Assembly: GCA_963728145.1 (NCBI GenBank) | Contig: CAVSJA010000009.1 | Coordinates: 186,001 to 250,000, forward strand | Reading direction: 5' to 3' | Origin: CAVSJA01 sp963728145 | GTDB taxonomy: Bacteria; Bacteroidota; Bacteroidia; Chitinophagales; Chitinophagaceae | DNA: 64,000 bases | In this document: in pieces, positions 52,856 through 61,844 of the stretch | Layout: every line of letters begins with the position of its first letter | Position numbering within the stretch: position 1 is the first letter of the stretch | Notes under the pieces: generated by a model | The model's database searches: none | What the model saw: the letters and a program-made list of their open reading frames with translations, nothing else | What the model was told of the DNA's origin: nothing | Position numbers and translations under genes: made by a program

Positions 52856-52929
52856 CTCCCCCTGTTGGACTTGAACCAACGACCCTCTGATTAACAGTCA
52901 GATGCTCTAACCAACTGAGCTAAGGAGGA
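52856..52929 (-). tRNA. tRNA-Asn (GTT)
   Basis: On the minus strand: acceptor stem TCCTCCT/AGGGGGA (one G-T pair), D arm GCTC...GAGC, anticodon stem TCTGA/TCAGA with loop CTGTTAA (anticodon GTT), T arm GTTGG/CCAAC with TTCAAGT loop, discriminator G; CCA is not encoded. It splits the defence island into two halves and is a possible integration site, but no duplicate of its 3' end was found in the window. Confidence 0.94.
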
Positions 52930-53246
52930 ATGCCTGATCTCCGCTTTCGTGAGGATGACACCCTTTTAAGGGGTGGCAAAAATAAGGATTTTATGGTTCA
53001 AAAAAAGTGAAAGGCTGCTTTTTTAGTGGCATCTGCAATGGCTAATCAGGGCCAATTGGCTCAAGTCCAACTGCAGAGCAAATAAGGTCTGAGTAATCAG
53101 ACCTTATTGTATCTATGAATAACCTGCATTAAAATTCCTCCGGAAGCTAATGGGTATAGATAATATGTTTAATATAGATTTATTATTTTCACTAGACCGG
53201 CTAACCTCCTCAAATAATATACTCGATACACATCAAGTTCATCCAA
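52930..53246. other. Intergenic gap between tRNA-Asn and the DUF3883 gene
   Basis: Nothing gene-like seen. AT-rich toward the right, where the promoter of the plus-strand gene should lie. A weak repeat of GAGCAAATAA (also near 41217) occurs at about 53075. Confidence 0.45.
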
Positions 53247-54212
53247 ATGCCACTAGTCTTAGTTCAGAATGAAGTAACAATAGGAGGAAAATACGATCAT
53301 TGGGAGGACAACGAGGGTGTAGAGTATCATTTTCCCAATAAATACATAAACAAAGTGAGGGAGGGAGAGTTATTCGTATATTATAGGGGTGCAAGAAGGT
53401 TAAATAATAGGAGGGGTATTCCTGAGTATTTTGGATTTGGTAGAATTGGAAGAATTTCACCAGATCCTCAAACAGATTTTACAAAAGCTCGAAAGGATTT
53501 GCGTTGGTATTGCGAAATCTTGGATTATATTCCATTTAGTACCCCGGTGCCATTCAAGATTGCGGGAGTGCCATTCGAGAAAATTTCAGATAATTCATGG
53601 AGGGATGGTGTCCGCGATTTAAGTGAGGAGGTTTTTCACGCTGTTCTAGAAAAAGCTTCAATTCCGACCATAGACAATGAACCTATCGTCACTTCTCGTT
53701 CGAGAATAATTCCAAATGTTAGTGATGTCCAGCCCTTAATAGTCACCGGCAAGGAACAATTACTAACTCCGACAATCTCAAAATCAAATGAAAGACAACA
53801 GGGTCAATCTGGAGGGCCCAAGTCAAATAGATATTCGAAATATTCAAAATTATATGGCGACCACTCGGAAGAGGTTGTATATAACGTACTCTTGCGGAAT
53901 CGATCATACAAGCTTCGTTGGGTTGCACAGCAAAAAGAAAAGCCAGGATGGGATATTGAATACTATGATGATGACAACCTCATTGCGGTGGAAGTGAAGG
54001 CAACCAGCGGAAAAAGATTTCTAAATGTTGAAATCACTGCTGGTGAATGGAACGCAGCTGAAAAGAAAGGCCCTCATTACAATCTCTACCTAGTAGCAGA
54101 CTGCCTAGGCACATACCCCAGAATTCAAGTGATTAATAATCCTTATTCTATGTATTTAAATAAGCAGCTTTCTCTCGACCCAATTGTCTATCGCCTCCGA
54201 ATGAACGCTTAA
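53247..54212 (+). CDS. PUA/EVE-like domain fused to DUF3883 PD-(D/E)XK nuclease, probable modification-dependent restriction protein
   Basis: A 321-residue protein. Residues about 10-130 (GKYDHWEDNEGVEYHFPNKY, EGELFVYYRGAR, EYFGFGRIGRI) have the pattern of PUA-superfamily/EVE-like reader domains that recognise modified bases. A Ser/Gln-rich linker follows (160-195). The C-terminal domain (HSEEVVYNVLLRN, then PGWDIEYYDDDNLIAVEVKATSG) is DUF3883, with Asp in WDI and EVK giving a PD-(D/E)XK site. This two-domain arrangement is typical of modification-dependent restriction systems. Next to an SRA-HNH enzyme, which supports a defence role. Ends overlap the convergent gene at 54209 by 4 bp. Confidence 0.75.
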   Translation: MPLVLVQNEVTIGGKYDHWEDNEGVEYHFPNKYINKVREGELFVYYRGARRLNNRRGIPEYFGFGRIGRISPDPQTDFTKARKDLRWYCEILDYIPFSTPVPFKIAGVPFEKISDNSWRDGVRDLSEEVFHAVLEKASIPTIDNEPIVTSRSRIIPNVSDVQPLIVTGKEQLLTPTISKSNERQQGQSGGPKSNRYSKYSKLYGDHSEEVVYNVLLRNRSYKLRWVAQQKEKPGWDIEYYDDDNLIAVEVKATSGKRFLNVEITAGEWNAAEKKGPHYNLYLVADCLGTYPRIQVINNPYSMYLNKQLSLDPIVYRLRMNA

Positions 54213-54535
54213 TGATTAGGTGAAAGTCCAATAGTGCTGATATAATCAACAAAGTCGGCAATATCATCTTTCTCAGTCACATTCTCCATAGTTACTTCAA
54301 CACTCTCAAACTCATGCCACTCATGATCAATTTGCGAATCCCAAGAACATTCTTTAAAGTGCATGTCAGGAATTTTCCAATTACTGGCGAAGAACCATGT
54401 CCCATCGATTAACTTACTTCTGACACTCGCATCTATATCTCCTATCTGTAAATTCTTCGAGTTCTTAAATATCACACTATTAAAATTTTTGTAATTGGCG
54501 CCATCCCTATATAGGTAGTTAAACTTGACGTTCAT
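54209..54535 (-). CDS. Hypothetical 108-residue protein inside the restriction locus
   Basis: A small acidic protein. NYLYRDGANYKNFNSVIF, then IDASVRSKLIDGTWFFAS and a C-terminal DIADFVDYISTIGLSPN. No signal or membrane segment. It is convergent with the DUF3883 gene (4-bp overlap) and divergent from the XRE gene at 54661. I do not recognise the family; its compact placement between restriction genes suggests it travels with them. Confidence 0.6.
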   Translation of the reverse strand: MNVKFNYLYRDGANYKNFNSVIFKNSKNLQIGDIDASVRSKLIDGTWFFASNWKIPDMHFKECSWDSQIDHEWHEFESVEVTMENVTEKDDIADFVDYISTIGLSPNH

Positions 54536-54660
54536 AGTAATTCAATATTGAGTGTTAAACGTATGACGATTTACATGCTAATTGCGGAATACCTATCAAA
54601 ATTACAAAATGACTCTTAAAGTCCGTTGACTTAAAAGCCACAAAAGTAGACCTTCCGTCA

Positions 54661-54882
54661 ATGGATATTAAGCTCAAGGTGGGTAACCGAATAAGACAAC
54701 TCCGAAAAGACATTTCATTAACTCAGGAGGCTTTGGCACTAAAGGCAGAAGTGGATAGAACTTATGTCACCGACGTCGAAAATGGACGACGCAATGTCTC
54801 GGTGGAAATTCTAGAGCGACTTGTAAAATCATTGGAGGTATCGTTTACAGAATTTTTCAATAGCAAAGAATTCAAAAAATAA
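54661..54882 (+). CDS. XRE-family regulator, restriction controller (C-protein) type
   Basis: A 73-residue single helix-turn-helix protein: KVGNRIRQLRKDISLTQEALALKAEVDRTYVTDVENGRRNVSVEILERLVKSLEV. Size and sequence resemble controller proteins of restriction systems. Its stop overlaps the start of the SRA-HNH gene in TAATG, so the two are translationally coupled. It probably sets timing or level of nuclease expression. Confidence 0.88.
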   Translation: MDIKLKVGNRIRQLRKDISLTQEALALKAEVDRTYVTDVENGRRNVSVEILERLVKSLEVSFTEFFNSKEFKK

Positions 54883-55586
54883 TGGCTATTTATCCTGGTG
54901 ATATCATTTCGCATAATCAAATGTGTTCGGAGGAGGGGTTTAGTCTTCAAAAGGGAATGAACTTTCGAGCAAAGGGGCGAGTTACAGTTATTTTGATGTC
55001 CTTAAGAGAAGGCGCACCATATGCGGATCGGGTGGAAGATGATGGAGAAGTTCTCATTTATGAAGGTCACGATGTGCCGAGGAACCTGGCGAGAAGTCCA
55101 AAAACGGTAGATCAGCCGCAGTATACACCTGCAGGTAGTTTAACAGAAAATGGGAAATTCTTTCATGCGGCCATGAGATATAAAGATGGAAAACAGCCCG
55201 CAGAGGTAATCAAGGTATACGAAAAAATCAAAAAAGGCATCTGGGCTTATAATGGCGTATTCGAATTAATAGATGCGTGGATTGAGAAATCTGAAGGAAG
55301 AAATGTTTTCAAATTTAGGCTGCATGTGACGGATAAGACAATTGATGAAAAAGAAAATAGAATAGTAGAGTTAACAGATCTCGATCATAACCGAATGATT
55401 CCTACGGATGTTAAACTTGAGGTTTGGAAAAGGGATAAGGGAATTTGTGTTCAATGTGGCAGTAACGACAACTTACATTTCGATCATATCCTTCCTTTTT
55501 CTAAAGGCGGAACCTCACTCAAAGCAGAAAATATTCAACTGCTCTGTGCTAGACATAATTTAGAAAAGACGAATAAGATAATTTGA
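54882..55586 (+). CDS. SRA-HNH modification-dependent restriction endonuclease
   Basis: A 234-residue protein. The N-terminal 160 residues have SRA/YDG-type features: GMNFRAKGRVTVILMS, DGEVLIYEGHDVPRN, GSLTENGKFFHAAM and KIKKGIWAYNGVFELIDAW. The C-terminal HNH nuclease reads CVQCGSNDNLHFDHILPFSKGG, then ENIQLLCARHNLEK, giving CxxC, the HxDH-type metal site, Asn and the last His. SRA domains flip 5-methyl- or 5-hydroxymethylcytosine; SRA-HNH fusions are type IV-like enzymes that cut modified DNA (family knowledge). No methyltransferase is adjacent, as expected for this type. Coupled to the XRE gene. Confidence 0.85.
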   Translation: MAIYPGDIISHNQMCSEEGFSLQKGMNFRAKGRVTVILMSLREGAPYADRVEDDGEVLIYEGHDVPRNLARSPKTVDQPQYTPAGSLTENGKFFHAAMRYKDGKQPAEVIKVYEKIKKGIWAYNGVFELIDAWIEKSEGRNVFKFRLHVTDKTIDEKENRIVELTDLDHNRMIPTDVKLEVWKRDKGICVQCGSNDNLHFDHILPFSKGGTSLKAENIQLLCARHNLEKTNKII

Positions 55587-55679
55587 GAAATTGTTCAATA
55601 TTTTTATTCCCAATTCATTTGAAAATGACAAGGGTTGTCTCATAACAACCCCAAAACTTTTCAATTATTAAAATAACCC

Positions 55680-56471
55680 TCACTCAATCACCTGCTGCAA
55701 AAACAACGCTGCACAAGCATTTGCCAATATAAACCTTTCCTTCGTCCCTGTCTTTGCAAGAATCACCGTCCCTTTGTCCATCATCGAAACCGCCGCTACA
55801 GCACGGCCGTCGCGATCGCGGAATTCAAAGCCGATGGAGCCGAAAAGCATGGGACCTGATTTGCCGTTTTTTTCCAGGCGCGTGACCGGTACGATGGTAT
55901 AGTAATGATTTTTGTCCTGAGCTAATATGCCGGTATAAGTTTTAGCATCGGATTGCGCTGCCTTGTTATCGATCACCATTTCCCAGGGCTCTTCATTTTC
56001 GGCGGCGTAGAGTTGAACATAATAATGACTTTCGGAACTACCGCCTTTGCCCAGAATATCGAGGGCGAGATTAAAGATGCTGTTCTCCCGATTGCCGACA
56101 GTGAATTCTTTTGCATTGAAACGCGAAATGCAATAGACTTCCGAACGCCGCGCTTCATCATCCAGGAGACTGAAGAAAATGCTTTGATTGCGCCGAATGT
56201 ATTCGGTGGAAATAATATTGGTGTAATCTGCAGTGCCGGGATAGCCGAATCCGAAACCTCTAACTGTTGAACCGCCGCTGATCCAACTGCGTTTTACCAC
56301 TGCTGTGCGAAATTCGCCAAAGCTGAGCTTTTGCTTGACCAGAATACCGTTTCTTCCCTTTACCGTGTACTCGTCATTGCTGGCTTTCAGTTCGTCGCTG
56401 ATCGTCATTTTGAAAGGAGTACAAGAAGCGATCGTTATAAAAAAAAGTAGGGGGTAAAAAATCCTTTGCAT
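55680..56471 (-). CDS. Hypothetical lipoprotein
   Basis: A 263-residue protein with a lipoprotein signal (ITIASC near residue 17). A beta-rich body with a glycine-rich loop (STVRGFGFGYPGTADYTN), EVYCISRFNAKEF and GSIGFEFRDRDGRAVAAVSMMD. No recognised domain. Cell-envelope location is predicted; function unknown. A small hairpin GGGTTGT/ACAACCC at 55632-55651 lies between it and the convergent SRA-HNH gene. Confidence 0.7.
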   Translation of the reverse strand: MQRIFYPLLFFITIASCTPFKMTISDELKASNDEYTVKGRNGILVKQKLSFGEFRTAVVKRSWISGGSTVRGFGFGYPGTADYTNIISTEYIRRNQSIFFSLLDDEARRSEVYCISRFNAKEFTVGNRENSIFNLALDILGKGGSSESHYYVQLYAAENEEPWEMVIDNKAAQSDAKTYTGILAQDKNHYYTIVPVTRLEKNGKSGPMLFGSIGFEFRDRDGRAVAAVSMMDKGTVILAKTGTKERFILANACAALFLQQVIE

Positions 56472-56814
56472 AGAAAAAGTTTATGAGATAAAGATCAGCG
56501 GTAGAACTGTTAACTTTTGTTAAGGGAGAATGATTTGGAATTTTTTAAGCATCAAATGAAAAAAATGAAGATGGCCCGAAGATTCGGGCCGAATATTCGG
56601 GCCGAATCTTCGAACTCTTTTAAGGGGCCAGAGGCATCTTTAAGTTGGGATGTTGTCCCGATAGCTATCGGGACAAGTCCACCTGGGGAGCAAATGACGG
56701 AATAAGTAGGTTGTTTAGAAATGTCCAACCTTTTTCCTTTTTAAATGGGCTTATGTCGTTCTTTTAAGTGAACTGTTGGCATAATCCGTCCGGAAAAAAT
56801 AATTTTCGGTATTA
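56472..56814. repeat. Intergenic region with clustered palindromes
   Basis: Overlapping palindromes at 56574-56612: GCCCGAAGATTCGGGC (56574-56589), CCGAATATTCGG (56589-56600), and an outer 11-bp pair CGAAGATTCGG/CCGAATCTTCG (56577-56587/56602-56612). A perfect 20-bp palindrome GTCCCGATAGCTATCGGGAC follows at 56655-56674. No gene is seen. Confidence 0.7.
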
Positions 56815-57171
56815 TCATGCTAATAAAACCTCTGCCGGGATATCCAGTTCTCGGTGAAATAACCTGGCCAATTCCAGTGTGAGAGGTTTGCGCTTATTTA
56901 AAAGAGCGGAAACATATCCTTTGGATCCTACTTTTCCAACCAGGTCTTTGTTCTTCAATCCCATTTCATACATTTTTAATTTGATAACCTCAATGGGGTC
57001 AGGAACAGGAATAGAATAGTTCGCATCTTCGTATTGTTTAATCAACAACAAAGCAACCTGTAATTTTTCGCCTTCAGGTGTATTTAGCTTTATCTTTTTA
57101 TCAAACATTTTATCAACCCAGTCAAGGTATCCCTGGTACTGCTTTTTGGTTTTTATTATTTTAAGTTCCAT
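56815..57171 (-). CDS. higA: HigA-type antitoxin
   Basis: A 118-residue protein. An N-terminal helical part (YLDWVDKMFDKKI, EGEKLQVALLLIKQYED) is followed by a helix-turn-helix: PDPIEVIKLKMYEMGLKNKDLVGKVGSKGYVSALLNKRKPLTLELARLF (two segments seen around residues 58-105). This arrangement matches the HigA antitoxin that pairs with HigB_toxin family RNases. It follows the toxin gene by 5 bp, the reverse order typical of higBA. It should repress its own promoter. Confidence 0.9.
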   Translation of the reverse strand: MELKIIKTKKQYQGYLDWVDKMFDKKIKLNTPEGEKLQVALLLIKQYEDANYSIPVPDPIEVIKLKMYEMGLKNKDLVGKVGSKGYVSALLNKRKPLTLELARLFHRELDIPAEVLLA

Positions 57172-57176
57172 ACAAT

Positions 57177-57494
57177 CTATTTCTTTTTATATTGAACGAC
57201 TGTTACATCAATTTTATCATACTCGGCATGAGTACCAAACCATTTAATTTGAATGGCTTTAAATTCAAACACAATTCTTACTACCAACCGGTATTTATTC
57301 CCCATAATATTAAAAACCACTCTGTCATCTGCCACCAAACTGGCATTTCCGTACACTTTCTTTAATTCGTTAAAATTCTTAAAATCACACCGCACCAGTT
57401 CATGATACCATTCCCGTAGGGCGATTTCAGCTACAGGATATTTCTTACAATATTCAAGCAGCGTTTTTCGTGTTATTATATTAAACACTTCCAA
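57177..57494 (-). CDS. higB: HigB-type mRNA interferase toxin
   Basis: A 105-residue RelE-superfamily protein: FNIITRKTLLEYCKKYP, LREWYHELVRCDFKNFNELKK, VFNIMGNKYRLVVRIVFEFKAIQIKWFGTHAEYDKI. The C-terminal GTHAEYD motif with His and Asp is diagnostic of the HigB_toxin family, which cleaves mRNA on the ribosome. First gene of the higBA operon. Length complete. Confidence 0.93.
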   Translation of the reverse strand: MEVFNIITRKTLLEYCKKYPVAEIALREWYHELVRCDFKNFNELKKVYGNASLVADDRVVFNIMGNKYRLVVRIVFEFKAIQIKWFGTHAEYDKIDVTVVQYKKK

Positions 57495-57650
57495 AGATAA
57501 TAAAAAGTTTACTAATAGAAAACTTTTACCTTCACCTATTTATTCCTTCATTTTCCATCCTCTTTCTTCCAAAAACGGCTTAATCTGGTATATAAGCTTC
57601 AAATCCTCAACTAATTGGTTCGAAATTTGTAAATTATGGGGAGCCTGATA

Positions 57651-57670
57651 AAGGTCACTTCGGTGACCTT
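57651..57670. terminator. Stable hairpin with TTCG tetraloop
   Basis: AAGGTCAC (57651-57658), TTCG, GTGACCTT (57663-57670), followed by TTCTAATT on the plus strand. It lies upstream of higB without an obvious upstream gene to terminate. Confidence 0.4.
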
Positions 57671-57782
57671 TTCTAATTAAACTCCGGCTCTCAACCATCT
57701 GTTTGAGCTGTTTCCTACCGAAATACAAAATCCCACATCCGCAGAGACGTGGGATTATATATATCGTTGTTGTCGTGACCCT

Positions 57783-57947
57783 CTATTTTTTCTTTTTTCC
57801 GGCAGCCTTCGGCAACCCATTTTTCTTAATGAATGCTTTGGCTTTTTTGGCTTTTTTCTTAAAAACTGGTTCGTCGCCGTAATCCCTCATTTTTTTTACT
57901 ACAGCAATTTCTTTCGCTTTGTCTTTTTTCAGAACTGACTTTGGCAT
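57783..57947 (-). CDS. Small lysine-rich basic protein (54 residues)
   Basis: ATG at 57945-57947, stop TAG at 57783-57785. The protein starts MPKSVLKKDKAKEIAVVKKM and ends GLPKAAGKKKK; about 20 of 54 residues are Lys, with a central DYGDEP. Composition recalls histone H1-like or ribosome/DNA-associated basic peptides, but no motif proves it. The short length puts it under the size cut of many gene finders. The codon pattern and clean start suggest it is real. Confidence 0.6.
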   Translation of the reverse strand: MPKSVLKKDKAKEIAVVKKMRDYGDEPVFKKKAKKAKAFIKKNGLPKAAGKKKK

Positions 57948-58169
57948 GACTTCAAATTTACCAATTTTATTCGCGTTCCCATCGAACAGGACACTACAGG
58001 AAACTTAACCAACCAGAAAGTCGTACACTTGATCTTCGTTCCTCTGCCTGCCAATTTTCAAGAACCTACAAGACCGCTTGTTTTATGAAAAAAAATCTAC
58101 GCCGCTCGTGGGTATTTATACCCCTGTCTTTTCTATTGATACCAATCTCATCTCAGGGCCCAACAATGG

Positions 58170-59162
58170 GTGGTAATTGGCAATGAACAACAAATAGCTT
58201 CGGAAACATCCAGCTTTACGCATATCGTTTCCTACCTGGATGGAGCCATCAGCATTCCGTATGTTGTGTACACTGAAGCCGGTATTGGCAAAGTGAAAAA
58301 ATTTGATGGGGAGAATTGGGTGGCAGTTGGTGATAATCTTTCGGCTGGTACTGTTACTCATACAAGAATATACATTGACGATAACGGCAAATTGTATGTT
58401 ACCTATGTAGATGCAGCTAATGGAAACAGGCTTGCTCTCAAGTGCCTCGATGGACTTACACAATTATGGCAACCGCTGAATAATGATCCAGCCAACTTAT
58501 ACGTATCCGCAGAAACAGTTACGAATACGATCGGGCAATTTGCATCAACACCGCGGAGTGCACTCGCGTTTTCTTCAAATTATACACCTTATGTTATTTA
58601 CGGAGAGGGTGCAGCACTCAATCCCTTTGTAAAACGCTTCAATGGCACGGCCTGGGAAACTGTTGGCGGGGGAATGATTGCGGCACAAAGAGCTATCGGT
58701 GTCGGAATTGCTATTGATCAAAATGATATTCCTTATATAGTCTATATCAACCACGCAACGCCAACATCCACTACCGGAAATATGATCGTATACAAATACG
58801 AAAGCGATAGCTGGCAAAACATAGTGGTACCAAGTCCAGTGCCTGGTGGTTCTGCTACATCCGGGGCTACAGTAGCCATACGTCATACCAATATTACATT
58901 TAACAGTGTAGGAAATCCGGTGATCTCTTATTTCAATGCCGGTAATTCGAATCGTAATACAATAATTGTTTACAATACAGCTACAGCCACCTGGAGTTTA
59001 TCGGCAATTATTTCCAGTCGCGATATCGCCAACAACAGTCTCAGCACAGATCCATCCGGAAATCTGTATTCTTCATTTACCGACATCATCACCAATGGAT
59101 CCGGTAGAAGTGTTGCGCGTGTGTTTAAACAATTGGCAGGAGCAACACATGGACAGAAGTAA
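58170..59162 (+). pseudogene. Fragment: N-terminal beta-propeller-like domain
   Basis: An open stretch of about 330 codons with repeats of the type IPYVVYTEAGIGKVKKFDGENW and TPYVIYGEGAALNPFVKRFNG, roughly 65 residues each, resembling sugar-binding or BNR-like blades. It is out of frame with the signal peptide at 58085 and with the lyase core. No proper ATG start; the first codon is GTG. Confidence 0.6.
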
Positions 59163-59223
59163 AAAATTTTGACGTGGTACTTGGCATTGATGAACCAGCC
59201 GGTAATCTTTCCCATTCCGATTC

Positions 59224-61122
59224 GTGCCGGAACCAAACCATATGTTAGTTTATACAAAGACAAACAGTAATGGAATTGTTACGCCGATTGTTCGCGTGCT
59301 GGAAAACACTGCTCCGCCACCACCTCCTCCGCCACCTCCACCAGATGAAGTGGTAACGACTCCAAAACAAGTAGAGAAACTTGATCGCGGATTGGTTGCC
59401 GTGAGAACAAGCGCAAGTGAAGTGTATTTAGGATGGCGACTATTCGGTACCGATCCATCAACTATTACATTTAATATTTACCGCAATGGAACAAAACTGA
59501 ATGCTGATCCAATTACCAATTCCACTAACTATATTGATCAAACTGATACAGATGGAACTTACCTAATAAAACAGGTGGTCAATGGCGACGAAAAAAATAC
59601 AGGCAAAGCTGCATCGGTTTGGTCGCAATCATATTTAGACCTTGCGCTCGATCGACCAGCGGGAGGAACAACTCCAGTTGGTGAGGCTTATACTTATTCG
59701 CCCAATGATTGCAGTGTAGGGGATCTTGATGGAGATGGAGAATATGAAATCATCGTGAAATGGGATCCTTCGAATTCCAAAGACAATTCACAAGCGGGAT
59801 ATACAGGAAACGTTTATATCGATGCGTATAAACTAAACGGCAGCAAATTATGGCGTATTGATCTCGGCAGAAATATTCGCGCAGGCGCCCACTATACACA
59901 ATTCATGGTTTATGATCTGGATGGAGATGGTAAAGCAGAGATGGCATGTAAGACTGCAGATGGAACTATAGACGGAGCAGGTGTTGTTATAGGAGATCCC
60001 AATGCAGATCATCGCAATACTGGCGGATATATTTTAACGGGACCTGAATTTCTTACCATATTCAATGGCCTCACCGGCGCGGCAATGGCAACAACAAACT
60101 ATTTGCCAGCGAGAGGAACGGTTACTGCATGGGGAGATAATTATGGTAACCGGGTAGACCGTTTTATTGCCGCAGTAGCGTATCTCGATGGAGCTAGACC
60201 AAGCCTGATAATGGGCAGAGGATATTATACAAGATTGGTAAGAGTTGCCTGGGATTGGAGAAATGGTCAGCTTACGCATCGTTGGACTTTTGACAGCAAT
60301 ACAGCTGGAAATAATTTCTATGGAGGCCAGGGCAATCATCAAATGACCATTGGAGATGTGGATGGCGACGGAAAAGATGAAATATTTAATGGATCAAGTG
60401 CCATCAACGATAATGGAAATGGATTATGGACAAATGGAATGGGACATGGAGACGCATTACATTTGGCCGATATGGATCCCGACAGGCCGGGCCAGGAATT
60501 ATGGCAGCCTTATGAATCTCCTGCGGACAATGGACGTGTGGGAGCGGCCATGATTGACGCAAGAACAGGAGCGAGATTGTTTACCATTCCAGAAAACAGC
60601 GCAGATGTTGGCCGTGGCCTTGCAGCAAATGTTGATCCCCGTTATAAAGGAAATGAAGCTTGGGCAACCCGTGGGGGCATGAATACAGCAACTGGAGTAC
60701 AGATTGGCACTATTAGACCTTCCATGAATTTTGCGATTTGGTGGGATGCGGATCTTACCAGGGAATTGCTTGATGGAAATTCTGTATCAAAATGGGATTA
60801 CAATTCGAGTACACTTGTTCCATTACTCGTCGCTACAGGCGCAACATCAAATAATGGAACAAAGGCAAACCCGGCCTTGAGTGCTGATATCCTGGGAGAC
60901 TGGAGAGAAGAAGTAATCTTCAGAACCACGGATAATAATACCCTGCGGATTTACACTACCATTGATTACACTACACACCGATTATATACCTTAATGCACG
61001 ATCCGCAATACAGGACCGCAATCGCATGGCAGAATTCGGCTTATAATCAACCTCCACATCCAAGCTTTTACATTGGGGAAGATATGGGCGCCTGCTCCCG
61101 ACTCAAAACATTGAGTATGTAA
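59224..61122 (+). pseudogene. Fragment: rhamnogalacturonan lyase (PL11) catalytic core
   Basis: A 632-codon open stretch. A proline run (ten Pro) is followed by the lyase domain: QVEKLDRGLVAVRTSASEVY, SWRLFGTDP-like LGWRLFGTD, VGDLDGDGEYEIIVKWDPS, GAHYTQFMVYDLDGDGKAEM, GNHQMTIGDVDGDGKDEI and LSADILGDWREEVIFRT. These are PL11 (YesW/YesX) signatures, with several Ca-binding DxDGDG loops. The enzyme cleaves the rhamnogalacturonan-I backbone by beta-elimination. Catalytic core appears complete, but the signal peptide is separated by frameshifts. Confidence 0.85.
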
Positions 61123-61139
61123 CAGACGTCATCCCGCCA

Positions 61140-61736
61140 GTGGCGATTGCAAAAAATATTTCTGTAACCTTGAGCGGTGGAGTGGCTTCCATTTTACCGC
61201 AGGATGTAGACAACGGCAGCTACGATGCATTTGATATTCTTTCATTGGCATTGAGTGATTCCACTTTCGATTGTACCCATATTGGTGAGAACCAGGTTAC
61301 TTTGATCGTAACTGATAATAATGGAAATATTTCTACTGCATTTGCAACTGTTACTGTTGTTGGTGAAATACCAACTGCTCCATCAATAACTGTAAGCAGG
61401 ACAGATCATACCTACACTGGCGGAGACGCAAACACCATCTTTATTGGATATGGTGCACAGGAATTGATCCTTACGGCCAGTAATACTGATTCTTCCGGTA
61501 TAAGTTATTTGTGGACCCCGGCTACTTATTTAAGTAATGCCGCAATTGCCAATCCTATATTCAGGCCAACAGTTGAAGGAACTTTCAACTATACCGCAAC
61601 TGCAAGTAATGAGTTTGGATGTAAAGCTGCAAGTTCGGTTACATTGAAGGTGGAAGATGTTCGTTGCGGCAATAACAACAACAAAGTGCTGATGTGTAAA
61701 AATGGTCAAGGACCAATGTGTAGCTGCTCCATCTAG
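61140..61736 (+). pseudogene. Fragment: PKD/HYR-like linker domains
   Basis: About 198 codons starting at GTG, encoding Ig-like repeats (ISVTLSGGVASILPQDVDNGS, NQVTLIVTDNNGNIST, SYLWTPATYLSNAAIANP, FNYTATASNEFGC). It ends in a scrambled stretch where NKVLMCKNGQ and, in another frame, AHLANGSSLGSC follow, a motif often found before T9SS tails. Confidence 0.65.
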
Positions 61737-61844
61737 TACATGCTCATCTGGCAAATGGAAGTAGTCTCGGGAGTTGTGAAGTTGAAGCGACTGCCAGCTA
61801 AGTTCCTCGATGCGAAATTGTAAAATAGATTCGAGAAAACTGTT

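Noticed and set aside
44854..52929. Similarity between 44854-44900 and the terminator/3' end of tRNA-Asn as possible attachment sites
   Set aside because: Both have a GGTCGC/GCGACC hairpin and then CTGCTC, but the tRNA 3' sequence itself is not repeated; the likeness is too weak to call attL/attR.
57540..57728. 62-codon minus-strand frame upstream of higB
   Set aside because: Starts at TTG and contains a stable TTCG hairpin that looks like a terminator; no evidence of coding selection.
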